A stretch of DNA of 64,000 nucleotides from contig VWZW01004863.1 in the NCBI GenBank assembly GCA_013397115.1, positions 992,001 through 1,056,000 of the forward strand, read 5' to 3'. Position 1 is the first letter of the stretch; every line of letters begins with the position of its first letter. The notes beneath the pieces are model-generated. The model did not search any database. It saw nothing but the letters and a program-made list of their open reading frames with translations, and was not told the DNA's origin. Source of the DNA: Edolisoma coerulescens (taxonomy: Eukaryota > Chordata > Aves > Passeriformes > Campephagidae). Made by a program: the position numbers and the translations under genes. Positions 49,701 to 59,035 of this stretch are shown in pieces.

Positions 49701-52243
49701 TATTCTAAGAAGTCTTTTAAAGAGGTCAATGCAACTTCTGAGGTGGTGAAATGGTTTTTGGTTTTTCTAATTACATGTATTTCCTGCATCAGAGGAGACT
49801 TGTGGAGGCTTAGTCCAAAGCTTTGAGATGGTGAAGAGGGTTATTTTTGAGAAAATCTTTGAGATGATGAAGAGGCTTTTAAAATGCAGTTTTTGTCCCC
49901 AGAATGTGCTCTGATCCATAGGACTCAAGTGGGTATAACCCTGAACAAATCAGAGTCATTCTGACAGAAACAAAAATGTCTAAAATGTACTAGTTTAGAG
50001 ATGAACCTTGTGGTTCTGTGAAGAAGCACTTTTATTAGCAATCTCTTTGTGACTTGGCTTATGGAGATACAATGGTGTGGAACTGCGTGATAAGGCAGTG
50101 CATATATTCAGTCATATGGGATACATTTAGCTGTTACTCCTGATGGCATGGGATTTAAAACACCTAAGGAAAAGGAAAGTGTGAGAGTCTGATGAATGTT
50201 TAAGTGCATTCACAATAGAAACAAAAAAAGAAATCTGTTATTTGGTTATAAAGACACATTTTCTGCTTCCTCCAGACCACTTCTCTGAAAGTTTCTGTTT
50301 GCTTTATTTGCAGATTCAATCTGATGCTTTATTGTCCTGTATGATTACAACTGTTATTTAGGTCCGGGTGGAGTGGCTGATATTGATAACTCTATTCACT
50401 GTTCACTATCCTTACAGTGTCAAATCAAAATAAACAGGTGTGTGGCATTTCACAGACATACTTCCTTCAGCACATGACCTGTGATCTGTTAATGTGTCCA
50501 GTCAGGAGTAGGCCATGGCTTGGAAAATCATTTTCATTCTGACATACATTGTGAGTTACCTATTAGCCATCAAACCAAAAGCAAGATGAAAAAAGCGGTT
50601 ACTTGAGCCATCAGAAAATGACAGACTGGCAAATTGAAAGGAAAACAATATATTAAGTTTTTCAACAGAATCTGATAATTTTAGGGTTAGGAGGATTTCT
50701 AACTCTGTTTCCAGTTCATAGCTTTCCATCAATGAAAAATGCTGATTAAGAAATGAAAATGGGTTTTTAAAAATTATATTCATCATACGGAAAATCACTT
50801 GTGTACGCTCTTACGCATAGATACATTGTAGTGTAAATCCACAAAACCAGTGATGCCCTCAAAAGAGAACATGGGAACACTACTTTTAGATGATGGGTGA
50901 ATATTTCTGAGCTGCGCATTTAGGACATTTAGAGTAATAACTGAGTAACAGCATTTGAATCGGGAAACTCATGACTTCAGTTTAATTTTGGTTTTTAAAA
51001 TGAGACAAAGTGAAAAAATAATGTGATCCTCTAAATCGCATACTTTGGGTACCATTTTCAAAAGCAAGTGACTTCAGAGACTACTTTTACAGTGGGGCAC
51101 TTTTTCCCTGGGGGTTTCAGTGAAGCTTAAGGCAATGATCTCCTAAAGCTACAGTACACAAAGCAGAGTTTCAAGAAAGGAACTGTACAGCTATGCTACT
51201 TGAAACAAATTTGAGACACTTGGTGTGTAATAATTCTGTGGGGCATTCTTGCAGATCTTTTCCAATTGCTCAAATTAAAGGAACGGACAGAATCTTCTAG
51301 AGTCCTTTCACAAGCCACTCTAGTTCTTTTATGTATCATATCAAGGGCAGTGTAGCCTCTTTAACAGTCAAACTAGTCAGGGAATCTGGAAGATGTTCTT
51401 TATTTTAAAGTTTGTTTCAAAATTGATCTGATAATAAACTAATAAATCAATCAACAATGCATGTAATTCCTTTAAAAGTTAACATACTTCTGATATTGTC
51501 TGTCATAATTATTACAATACACCTGAAAAAAAAGTCAAAAAAAAAAAACCCTCTTAATCTAGAGAGGGGAAAAGGAGTCTTAATTAATTAATTTTCCTTT
51601 TGTATCTCTGGCTTTAGTTTATAGCTTAAATCTCTCGATGGGAAGATAAGCATTAAATGTGTAGACAAAGTTTTTAAAAGCACTACAAACTAAGATACTT
51701 TTAAATTATAATTACAAGTCTGAATAATGATAGACAGTATAACAACCTCCATTACTTAGGAAAAGGAGTACCGGGATTGATGAAGAGCATTAGGGAAACA
51801 TAACAGACAGTAAGAATATATTTTACTGCCTTTCTCACTGGATTAAAAGTCCCAGGAACAGAAGCTAAAGACAGAAAGAAAGACAGATTAGAGCTCAGCC
51901 TCACGCCAATACATGGCTATTCTCTAATAACAGCTACTGTATTTGTGCTTCAGTTAAAACTCATGGTAATATGAGGTTATTCACTTTATAATCCTGCCTT
52001 CTTCTTTGCCTCTAGAAAGAAATGAAGTCCTAGAACGGGTCTCAGGACATACCTTATTCTTGTTAAAATCGGAAAAGTAGCCTGAAAATTGCTGTTCAAA
52101 ATTGAACCAATGGCTCTCCTTTTGAATCTATTTTTCACTTTTTATATTATAGTAGAAATTATACGGGTTGTACTTTATTTCTAAATATAACAGAAAAACT
52201 ATGAACTGTCCTCTCTTTTCTCCTATCATAAGAGCTGCTTTTT
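46767..52243. other. AT-rich unique stretch, no gene recognised
   Basis: No gene or transposon recognised. Notable local features are a very AT-rich, partly palindromic stretch at about 47310-47400, an ATTT repeat at about 48378-48395 and a 19-base direct repeat pair at 49821-49839 and 49857-49875. Open frames do not exceed about 80 codons. Confidence 0.55.
49821..49875. repeat. 36-bp-period direct repeat
   Basis: CTTTGAGATGGTGAAGAGG and CTTTGAGATGATGAAGAGG differ at one position and are spaced 36 bases apart, indicating a small tandem duplication. Confidence 0.7.
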
Positions 52244-52570
52244 GAATGAGGAAATTTGGAAGGCGAAGAAGAAGGAGGATAAGGGAGAGAGTGTGGGACT
52301 GAGATATTCCATGTCACTCGTCCCTAAGGGAGACTAGCAGAGAATGGAGGCAGGAATTAGTTCTACTGGGAAAAGTAAAAGTGGAAAGGAGGCAGAGAGA
52401 AGAGAGTGTGCTTGCAAGGAAAGTAAAGGGAAACTTGCAGGAAATTATTTGTGAGGGGAGGCAAGAAGACAGGAGGAGAGCTGTGAAAGAAAACAACAGG
52501 AATTGTGATAGTCTGAAATTGATAGGAAATGCACAGAGAATAGGAAAGAGACACAGGAAGACTGTGGAGC
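52244..52570. repeat. Purine-rich (G/A) strand-asymmetric block
   Basis: The plus strand is dominated by A and G (GAAGAAGAAGGAGGA, GGAAAGGAGGCAGAGAGAAG and similar) for about 330 bases. The block generates Ser/Leu/Phe-rich frames on the minus strand (52314-52616 and others) and a Lys/Arg-rich frame on the plus strand, none recognisable. It is followed within 450 bases by a T-rich block of opposite skew. Confidence 0.65.
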
Positions 52571-53626
52571 ACACCTGGTCAGGGGATGGCAGAATCCAAA
52601 TCTGAAATGCTGACACAGCCTCCCCATAAAGCCCTAACTTTTACAAGTAAGCAATATGAAGATCAAGCACTGAGCCTCTCATATGTCCCCCTGATCATTA
52701 CTTCATCAGTGGTTTTAGGAATAAACCTAATTCTTGCTCTCTGGGCTTGCCGTGTCTTGAAGATGCTCACTGTGATTGTACAGGTAGCTTTCTTCACTTT
52801 CCCAGAGGACTTTCCAAACCAAACCACAAAGGTTCAGTGAGATGACAGGCACTAATAAAGACTTACACAGGAGTGAAAATTATCTTTAAGAATCTTTCCA
52901 GTTTTTTTTTTTTTAAGTATTGTTTTTAGAAGGTAAGCAATGTCCTGGAATGCAAATTTTGTAATCAGTTACATGCAGCCCTTTAGAACTTGTTTTCTAC
53001 CTTTTTGTTATTGTTTTGTTTAGTTATACTTTCCAACCCTTTCATCTACTTACTCTTAGGTATAGACCCTCACTGCTTCAATGTTTTTTCATCTAGTAGG
53101 CAAGTGCTTTTCTCTTCTGCTCAGTGTATTTTTTCCCTTTTAACTTTAATTCCTTTACTTCTAATTACACTCTCTTGTATCAGGCTAAATTATTCCTCTC
53201 CTTCCTTTGTGTTTACTGCCTTCAGATGTTTGTAGTTTATTATGTCCTCCTTTCTTCCCTAACCTAATTACTTCACTAAACTATTTGTATTTATGCTTTT
53301 AATCTTTTCTAATAAGTAAGTCTATTCATCCCTTTAATCATTTCCACTCCTCTTCTTTCAAAAGCCATTTTAGAGGTTTTCATGACTTACAAAATGTTTT
53401 TTTTATTTTTCTTGTTAAACATTGATTTAAAATTTATATTTGACATCTTAACCATGTAAGTAATTGTCCTTTTATAATTCTTTTTATTTGTTTTAATAAC
53501 TCACTTTTTCTCATATAAATTTTCTCCTTGTTTTTATGCCTCTTTTTATATCCTTTTAGCTTTGTGGCCTATGTATGGATACTTGCTTTTTCCTTCAATT
53601 TTATTTTACATTTTCTTACCATGTAG
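52571..53626. other. Unique DNA turning into a T/C-rich tract, no gene recognised
   Basis: The first ~270 bases hold an 84-codon plus-strand frame (52586-52840). Its middle would make one or two hydrophobic segments, but it is not recognisable and has no supporting signals. From about 52985 to 53625 the plus strand is strongly T- and C-rich, like an extended polypyrimidine region ahead of a splice acceptor. Confidence 0.5.
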
Positions 53627-53678
53627 GCATCTGCAGGATATAGACAGCGAGACAGAAACACAGACACCCAATCCAACT
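53627..53678 (+). other. Candidate 52-nt internal exon, unidentified
   Basis: A T-rich tract ends in CCATGTAG at 53626, a good 3' splice site. Position 53679 starts GTAAGTCATTT, a near-consensus 5' splice site. The 52 bases between are purine- and C-rich and nearly free of T, in sharp contrast to both flanks. Two plus-strand frames are open: ASAGYRQRDRNTDTQSN in frame 1 and HLQDIDSETETQTPNPT in frame 2. The third frame has a stop. Neither peptide is one I recognise. A length of 52 is not a multiple of three, so inclusion would shift frame. Similar splice-site pairs occur by chance in 64 kb, so this is only a candidate; a noncoding-RNA exon is also possible. Confidence 0.27.
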
Positions 53679-54726
53679 GTAAGTCATTTAGGATTCAGAG
53701 ACAGAAATAATTTCTAGCATGTGCATCCTCCATAGGCATCTATTTACCGTGAGTTCTGTGCTCTCTCCCACTCACATCACCTGCTTTTGTCTAGTATTGG
53801 CTTCAAAACTGACAAGATTTGTGCAGCCCTGCTTTGTGCACATACATACTTCATCTCCCATACGGTACAAAAAGTGCATTTCCTTTTTTGCATTTCAACA
53901 GTGTGTCAACTGGTTTTACAGCATCTGCTGACTGATGATATTCCAGTGTGGAACAGTCTGGACAAAATTAAGGTTGAGTTACAAAGATATTTTTGCGAAA
54001 TTCTTAACACCTTTCACATTTGCTGAAATGTAAATTAACTTGTAGTCTAATTTCACTGATTGACAAAGCTATAACTAGTTGGTAAGACAAGGTATTGTAA
54101 AATTTTAAAAAGCCTTTTGACAATTATAAAACTCTGACTGAATGCCATTGTCACTAAATAGCAATTAAAAATGCATCTGCCAGAGTGTCAAGAGACATGA
54201 GCAGGAGTTTAGGGAGCAGAATAGCTCAGCTAAGTGTTGTTGCTAAACAGACTTCTATTTCTGCCTGCTTCTAAGGGAGTGCAGTTGAAAAAACTTGTCT
54301 GGAATAGAAAGACCTGACACCATTACATTATACAGAAATTAAGGCAGTGGGAGACGTGGCTTTGAGCTCAGGAATACATGTCAGTGCAAAGAGGAAGCTT
54401 CTGTCTCCACCAAAATGGGAATTGTGCTGTTTCCTTCAATCAAACAGCTCTTTCCTTTGAGCCCGCTTTTATGTGGGTGCCTTCACTAAACACTTTGATA
54501 GTTTTTGACTAACACCATTGTGTGTCACTCACCAGCAGTTTCTCTGCAGTTCTTTTCCCCTCTCTATTTCATGCACGCTTATTATTGAGGGGAGGGATGT
54601 AAATTCACAAATTCAATGAAGATGGTAGGTAAAAGTTTCTGCATTATTGTCACAAAATACATAAACTTGACCAAATTGAAACGCTGCACGTACTAATTGT
54701 ATATTTTGTAATGATGAACTAGCAAA

Positions 54727-54753
54727 GCATATATATATTTGTATATATATAGC
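54727..54753. repeat. (TA)n near-palindrome
   Basis: GCATATATATA, then TTTG, then TATATATATAGC form a near-perfect inverted repeat. It is likely slipped-strand microsatellite DNA. Confidence 0.6.
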
Positions 54754-55118
54754 ATTTTCAAAAGAAAAAATTAATCTGATTTAAATGAAAAGATTTCTAT
54801 AGTTTTATAAAAGAAAATGATTTGAAGAGCTTAAAATACTTTTGTAATTCATTGGTGTGTTATTCAAGTAGGAAAATATTTCACTACAAATTGCCTGTTC
54901 TCAACCAACAGAACTAACAAGTTATTTTAATCAATTCTCTGCTTTCTTCTTTTTAACACAGCAGACTTACAAAACACATACCATAGAACATAGGTTGGCC
55001 CAAACATTCTTAATTTAATGATGGATTCTATTTCTAGAAGAGTTTATGCTTTTTCTAATAACCTTTTCATGCAGCCTTTATTACATGTTTTTCTTAGTTG
55101 TAGTAAGAGCACTATACA

Positions 55119-55195
55119 TTTTTCCTTCCTTCCTTCTCTCCTTCCTTCTCTCCTTCCTTCCTCCCTCCTTCCCTCTCTTTTTTTTTCTTTCTCCT
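55119..55195. repeat. (TTCC)n pyrimidine tract
   Basis: About 75 bases of almost pure C/T with CCTT units, the longest TTCC-type repeat in the window. Confidence 0.85.
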
Positions 55196-55955
55196 GTCTT
55201 GAATCTTTTTTTTGTACTTATGCCAACTTATTGTTTACTGTTCTTATGGCATTTATGTATAGTCAGTAAAAATGGCTCTTTCCACAGCTGGCAAACCTTC
55301 CCACTATTGGAAGTGAAAGTAGAAGTTCAATCTCTGCATTCCAAAATAAAATACTTAATGCAATTAGAGATAGAACTGAAATTAAATATTTCTCCATCAA
55401 TATGCAGCATAACATGGAGTCTAAAAATTATATATATTCAGGTTCAGGACGCATACTGAGGTCTGGCCAAATATGTCTTCACACAATGAAGTCTAAGATC
55501 AGGCACTGTGTATTTTTGGTAATACTGACATCTCATTGTACTTTCAGCCAGCTGATAAGTACCATTCTAGTGTTTCCTATACCTACCTAATTGTCTTTAA
55601 CTTGCTTGAACACATACTCGTACAAATACGTCTCAAGTGTACTTAAAGCTAACAATAGCTTAGGAAAGAAATTTAACATGAGTTATTTTTGAAGATAATA
55701 GATCCAATTTAGGTACCATTATTATTATTAGCTGCAAGTATTTTTATTTGTTGCAGGTGTGGGCAATGGGCAATTGGTATCAGGGAAGATTGGGAAGGGC
55801 AGCCTTTAGGGTATTTGAGCAACTGTTAAACTGTGTATATTTTCAGAATGACTTTTATGTAAATAACACATAATTGGAAAAAAAATATTCCTAAGACTAA
55901 CTACATTTTATTCTTGTGATACTAGATGGATTACAGGCATTCTGTTCTGAGCTGA

Positions 55956-55987
55956 CAGAAATACTAGATAGAAATCTAGTATTTCTG
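55956..55987. other. Perfect 14-bp-stem hairpin
   Basis: CAGAAATACTAGAT and ATCTAGTATTTCTG are exact complements around a 4-base AGAA loop. Weak pairing may extend outward (CTGTT upstream with AACAG downstream). The arm motif ATACTAGAT also occurs once more just upstream, around 55918-55926. It is too short for a typical pre-miRNA unless the outer pairing is real. Confidence 0.5.
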
Positions 55988-57462
55988 GAGAAACAGGGAT
56001 CAAAAATTGAACCCATATGCTATAAAAAACTATTCATTTTTAAAATGTAGCCATATAACACTTTTTAGATTTCGTGGTCACATCAATTTTTCAAGCACTG
56101 AATGTTTTTTTTTTTCCTTTGCTTTTGCTTTAGCCCATAGAGAATCATATGCAAGTAATTCACATTAGCATTTATTGGTGCATTGACTACTGTTTATAAT
56201 TGCTTACAGAATATACAGAAATGCTTTTAGCATTGCTGAATTATACATTACACGAAAGAAATAGTCACTTAGAATGGTTCTGTGAATACTCTAGGCTTCT
56301 CTGACATTAAATTTTATTTCAAAATTCAAATTTTAATTTTATTTTGGTGTAATTGGGTTTTAGTCATATATGTTTCTGCAAATCTATTTTCTCAAACTGT
56401 TTCTTCAAAAGAATGAAAACATTCTGAAATATCAACTTTCAGAGTGAAAAATGCACAACTCTGTTCCTTGAAGAAAAAATATTCTGATGGAAAGGAAGAT
56501 GAAATACTGAAATAGGTTTTAAACACACCACATGGTTGGTATTTCTAACACATGAAACCAGTATTCATGGCTGTGTGAGTAAAAAAAGATCTACTTGGTT
56601 CCCTGTTTCAAATGTTTGTACAATTCATCACGCATAGTCTAGGAGAACCAGTCAAAATCTTTCAGTTAAAAGGTAATGATGCACAGAATTTCTGAAGTCT
56701 CTCCACCACTACTTTTTGAATAGGCTAATTGAAAAAAACCCCGTTGCTAAATAAGGAAAACACTTTTCATATAACTGGTAGAAATACCCTAAATCAAAAA
56801 ATAGCTACAAAGTTGTAACTTTTACATTCTAGCAGGATTGTTGTTTTAGCAATAGAAATTTCTTCTACTAGATAAACATGGTGCTGGAAGACACTATTTT
56901 GTATAGGCTACAGTAGCTATATTTAAATGAATTGTACATTGAGAAGATACGTAGGAGAGGAGGAAAGCCATCAGCTTTGCAGTGCATGCCTGTAAGTATC
57001 TTTTTGTAGATGGTAGAATGCCAGTCTCTGCTTTATGTCCTGTGAGAGTGCATGCTATATTTGCTCAAGGACACACGGTTACTGCACTCATTTTGTGCAG
57101 TAAGAATTGCTCAGAGGAGATTGTTTCTTCTTGATGAAGAAAGAATTAACAGTATGTCTTCTCCCTCTCTTACTCTATTTAACTGGTAGCAGCCAGAGAA
57201 AATCAGGTGGTTCCACCTATGTGTGATTGTTCACGTAGCCAGTTAGCACAAAGAATTTGATTCACTTGATGAAATTCAGCACTATGAATTCTGTCACACA
57301 ACTAAAACTGCAATTTCTGGTCACAAGAATGGCAATCATCTGCTGAAGTTTCAGAATAAAGAGTGGAGATGATTGAGTTTCATCCAATGCAGGAGTTAAT
57401 GTGTGAAACTTTGTCACAGCTGCTGAACAGGAATAAAAATTTCACAAAAGCACAGCTAGATA

Positions 57463-57822
57463 TGTATTGGGTTTATGTGGCAAGGTTTTGGTAGTGGAGG
57501 GGATACACAGGTGTCTTCTGTGAGAAGAAACCAGGCTCCCCACATGTCAGACAGAGACAGTTCCAGCCAGGTCCAAAATGGACCCACCACTACACAGCTG
57601 AGCCCATCAGTGATGCTGGTGGCATCTCTGTGATAACATATTTAAGAAAGGGTGAAGAACACTGCAGCAGCACTGTGAAGGAGTGGAGTGAGAAAAATGT
57701 GAAATGTGATCAGTGAAAGAGTGTGAGGAGGTGCTCCAGCCATCACGGCAGCCTATGGGAGAAGTGATAGAGGCTGTCTCCCTGCATCCCATGGCGGTCC
57801 ACCAACAGTGAAAGCAGAGGAT
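57463..57822 (+). mobile_element. ERV LTR 5' fragment, plus strand, same family as the 32-kb LTR
   Basis: It begins TGTATTGGGTTTATGTGGCA, which corresponds to the minus-strand start of the LTR at 32050-33163. It stays recognisably similar through CTTCTGTGAGAAG, GATAACATATTTAAGAAAGG (a TATA-like box near 57637-57645) and GAGGAGGTGCTCCAG. Similarity fades near CCATGGCGGTCCACCA, so only the first ~360 bases of U3 are left. The 3' part is lost and no target duplication can be checked. Frames across it are spurious. It is an old, truncated insertion. Confidence 0.82.
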
Positions 57823-58325
57823 AGACTAAGGGATAATCACTTTCTTAAGTACTAAAATTATAGGAGATGCTAAAAAGATACATATATATTTCACAGGAAA
57901 ACACGAAGGCAATTTACTTTCAGTCAAAATATAAGCGAGATCTCTAAATATTCTTTGAACTTCTGGTACATCTCTCTGCCACAAAAATCAATGATCACCA
58001 AATCTCCTCTCTGCTTCTTTGAAAAGACAAATCAATGGTGATGGACCTTCTGGCAGAAAGTGCATTTCAAAAATGTGAGCAAGTGACTGACATCCAATTC
58101 TACTCATCTGCTATGACAAACAGACATTGCTGATTGTCATTTGTGGTGTTCCAGTCTATGGCACTGGAATAAATCTCTGCTAGACATAACCAGATGGGAA
58201 TGAAGTGCTTATCATTTACTATTCAAGAACACTGACATCAACTGAACAAAGCTATGCACAAGACACGTGCTTGCTGTTGAAATTCTTTATGATGTCTGTA
58301 GGTATAAGGTGGAGATTGACATGGA

Positions 58326-58646
58326 TCACAAGTGTATTCTAGAGAAAGAGGAGCTGACATTGCCGGCCACATCCTGATGATGGCAGAGATGATCCCTTTG
58401 CTTGCGCAGCTCTTTGCAAGCCAGAAAAACTGGCATGATGAGCTGTCTGCTGAAGTAAATATTGAAGTATTTGTACTTCCATCTGAAAAGCTGATAGTGG
58501 AATCCTTTTCTGACTGGTTTCTTCAGGTCAAAAATTATTGCCAGCAATCCAATAGAAGCACAGTTCAGGCTGAAGAGATGGCCAAAAGACAAACTGTTTG
58601 CCAGAGTAATTTCTTTTAATTCTTCAGCATGAGCAGACTGTGACAA
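58326..58646. other. Unidentified ORF pair on opposite strands
   Basis: A plus-strand frame (58332-58619, 95 codons) and a minus-strand frame (58646-58326, 106 codons) cover the same DNA. The plus product is balanced and soluble-looking (GADIAGHILMMAEM near its start); the minus product has a hydrophobic middle (ASIGLLAIIFDL). I recognise neither. Composition is closer to 43% GC, higher than the flanks. A decayed pseudogene or unlisted repeat is possible, and so is chance; no splice or promoter signal decides. Confidence 0.2.
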
Positions 58647-58794
58647 AAGATTCTTCTTGTGAGGAAGTAATATTATTCTTCCTGACTGAGCAGTCTAGAC
58701 CCACTAGCAATCTTTTTGAAGCATGTCAGAGCTTTGTTTCCACGAAAACAGTTCCACTTGCTGTACTGCAAGGAATATGATTTTTTGCCGTTCC

Positions 58795-59035
58795 TAGTAA
58801 AAGGCCATAGGTGCTGCCCGTTGAGAGCTCCAGTCTCAGGGCTGGCCTGGTTTCACGTTCTGCTCTGGGGGCAAGTGCCTTTTGCCTCCCCTTCCCGAGC
58901 CTGAGCTGTGCCAATGCCTGCGTGGGAAGAGTCTGGAAAATCCCGGGGGTCATTGCCCTGGGGGAAGATTTGGGGCTGGGGAGGCTGTGAAACAGGCTAT
59001 GCTCGCACTCAGCTGGGAGCAGAGAGAAGGCAGGA
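58795..59035. other. Local GC-rich patch with several CpGs
   Basis: About 240 bases stand out from the AT-rich background, with CCCGTTG, CACGTTC, CCCGAGC, TGCGTGG, CCCGGGGG and CTCGCAC supplying CpGs. It is too small to be a classic CpG island and no repeat family was recognised. It could be an unrecognised LTR piece or a small regulatory element. Confidence 0.35.

Larger units (their letters stand above)
53679..57462. other. AT-rich unique stretch, no gene recognised
   Basis: No gene or transposon recognised. It contains a (TA)n palindrome at 54727-54753, a pyrimidine tract at 55119-55195 and a perfect 14-bp-stem hairpin at 55956-55987. A 137-codon plus-strand frame at 55046-55459 owes its length to the pyrimidine tract. 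Confidence 0.55.

Noticed and set aside
52586..52840. 84-codon plus-strand frame with one or two hydrophobic segments
   Set aside because: No start-site, splice or homology support; hydrophobic stretches of this size are common in chance frames.
55046..55459. 137-codon plus-strand frame
   Set aside because: Its length depends on the (TTCC)n tract at 55119-55195, which lacks stops in this frame.
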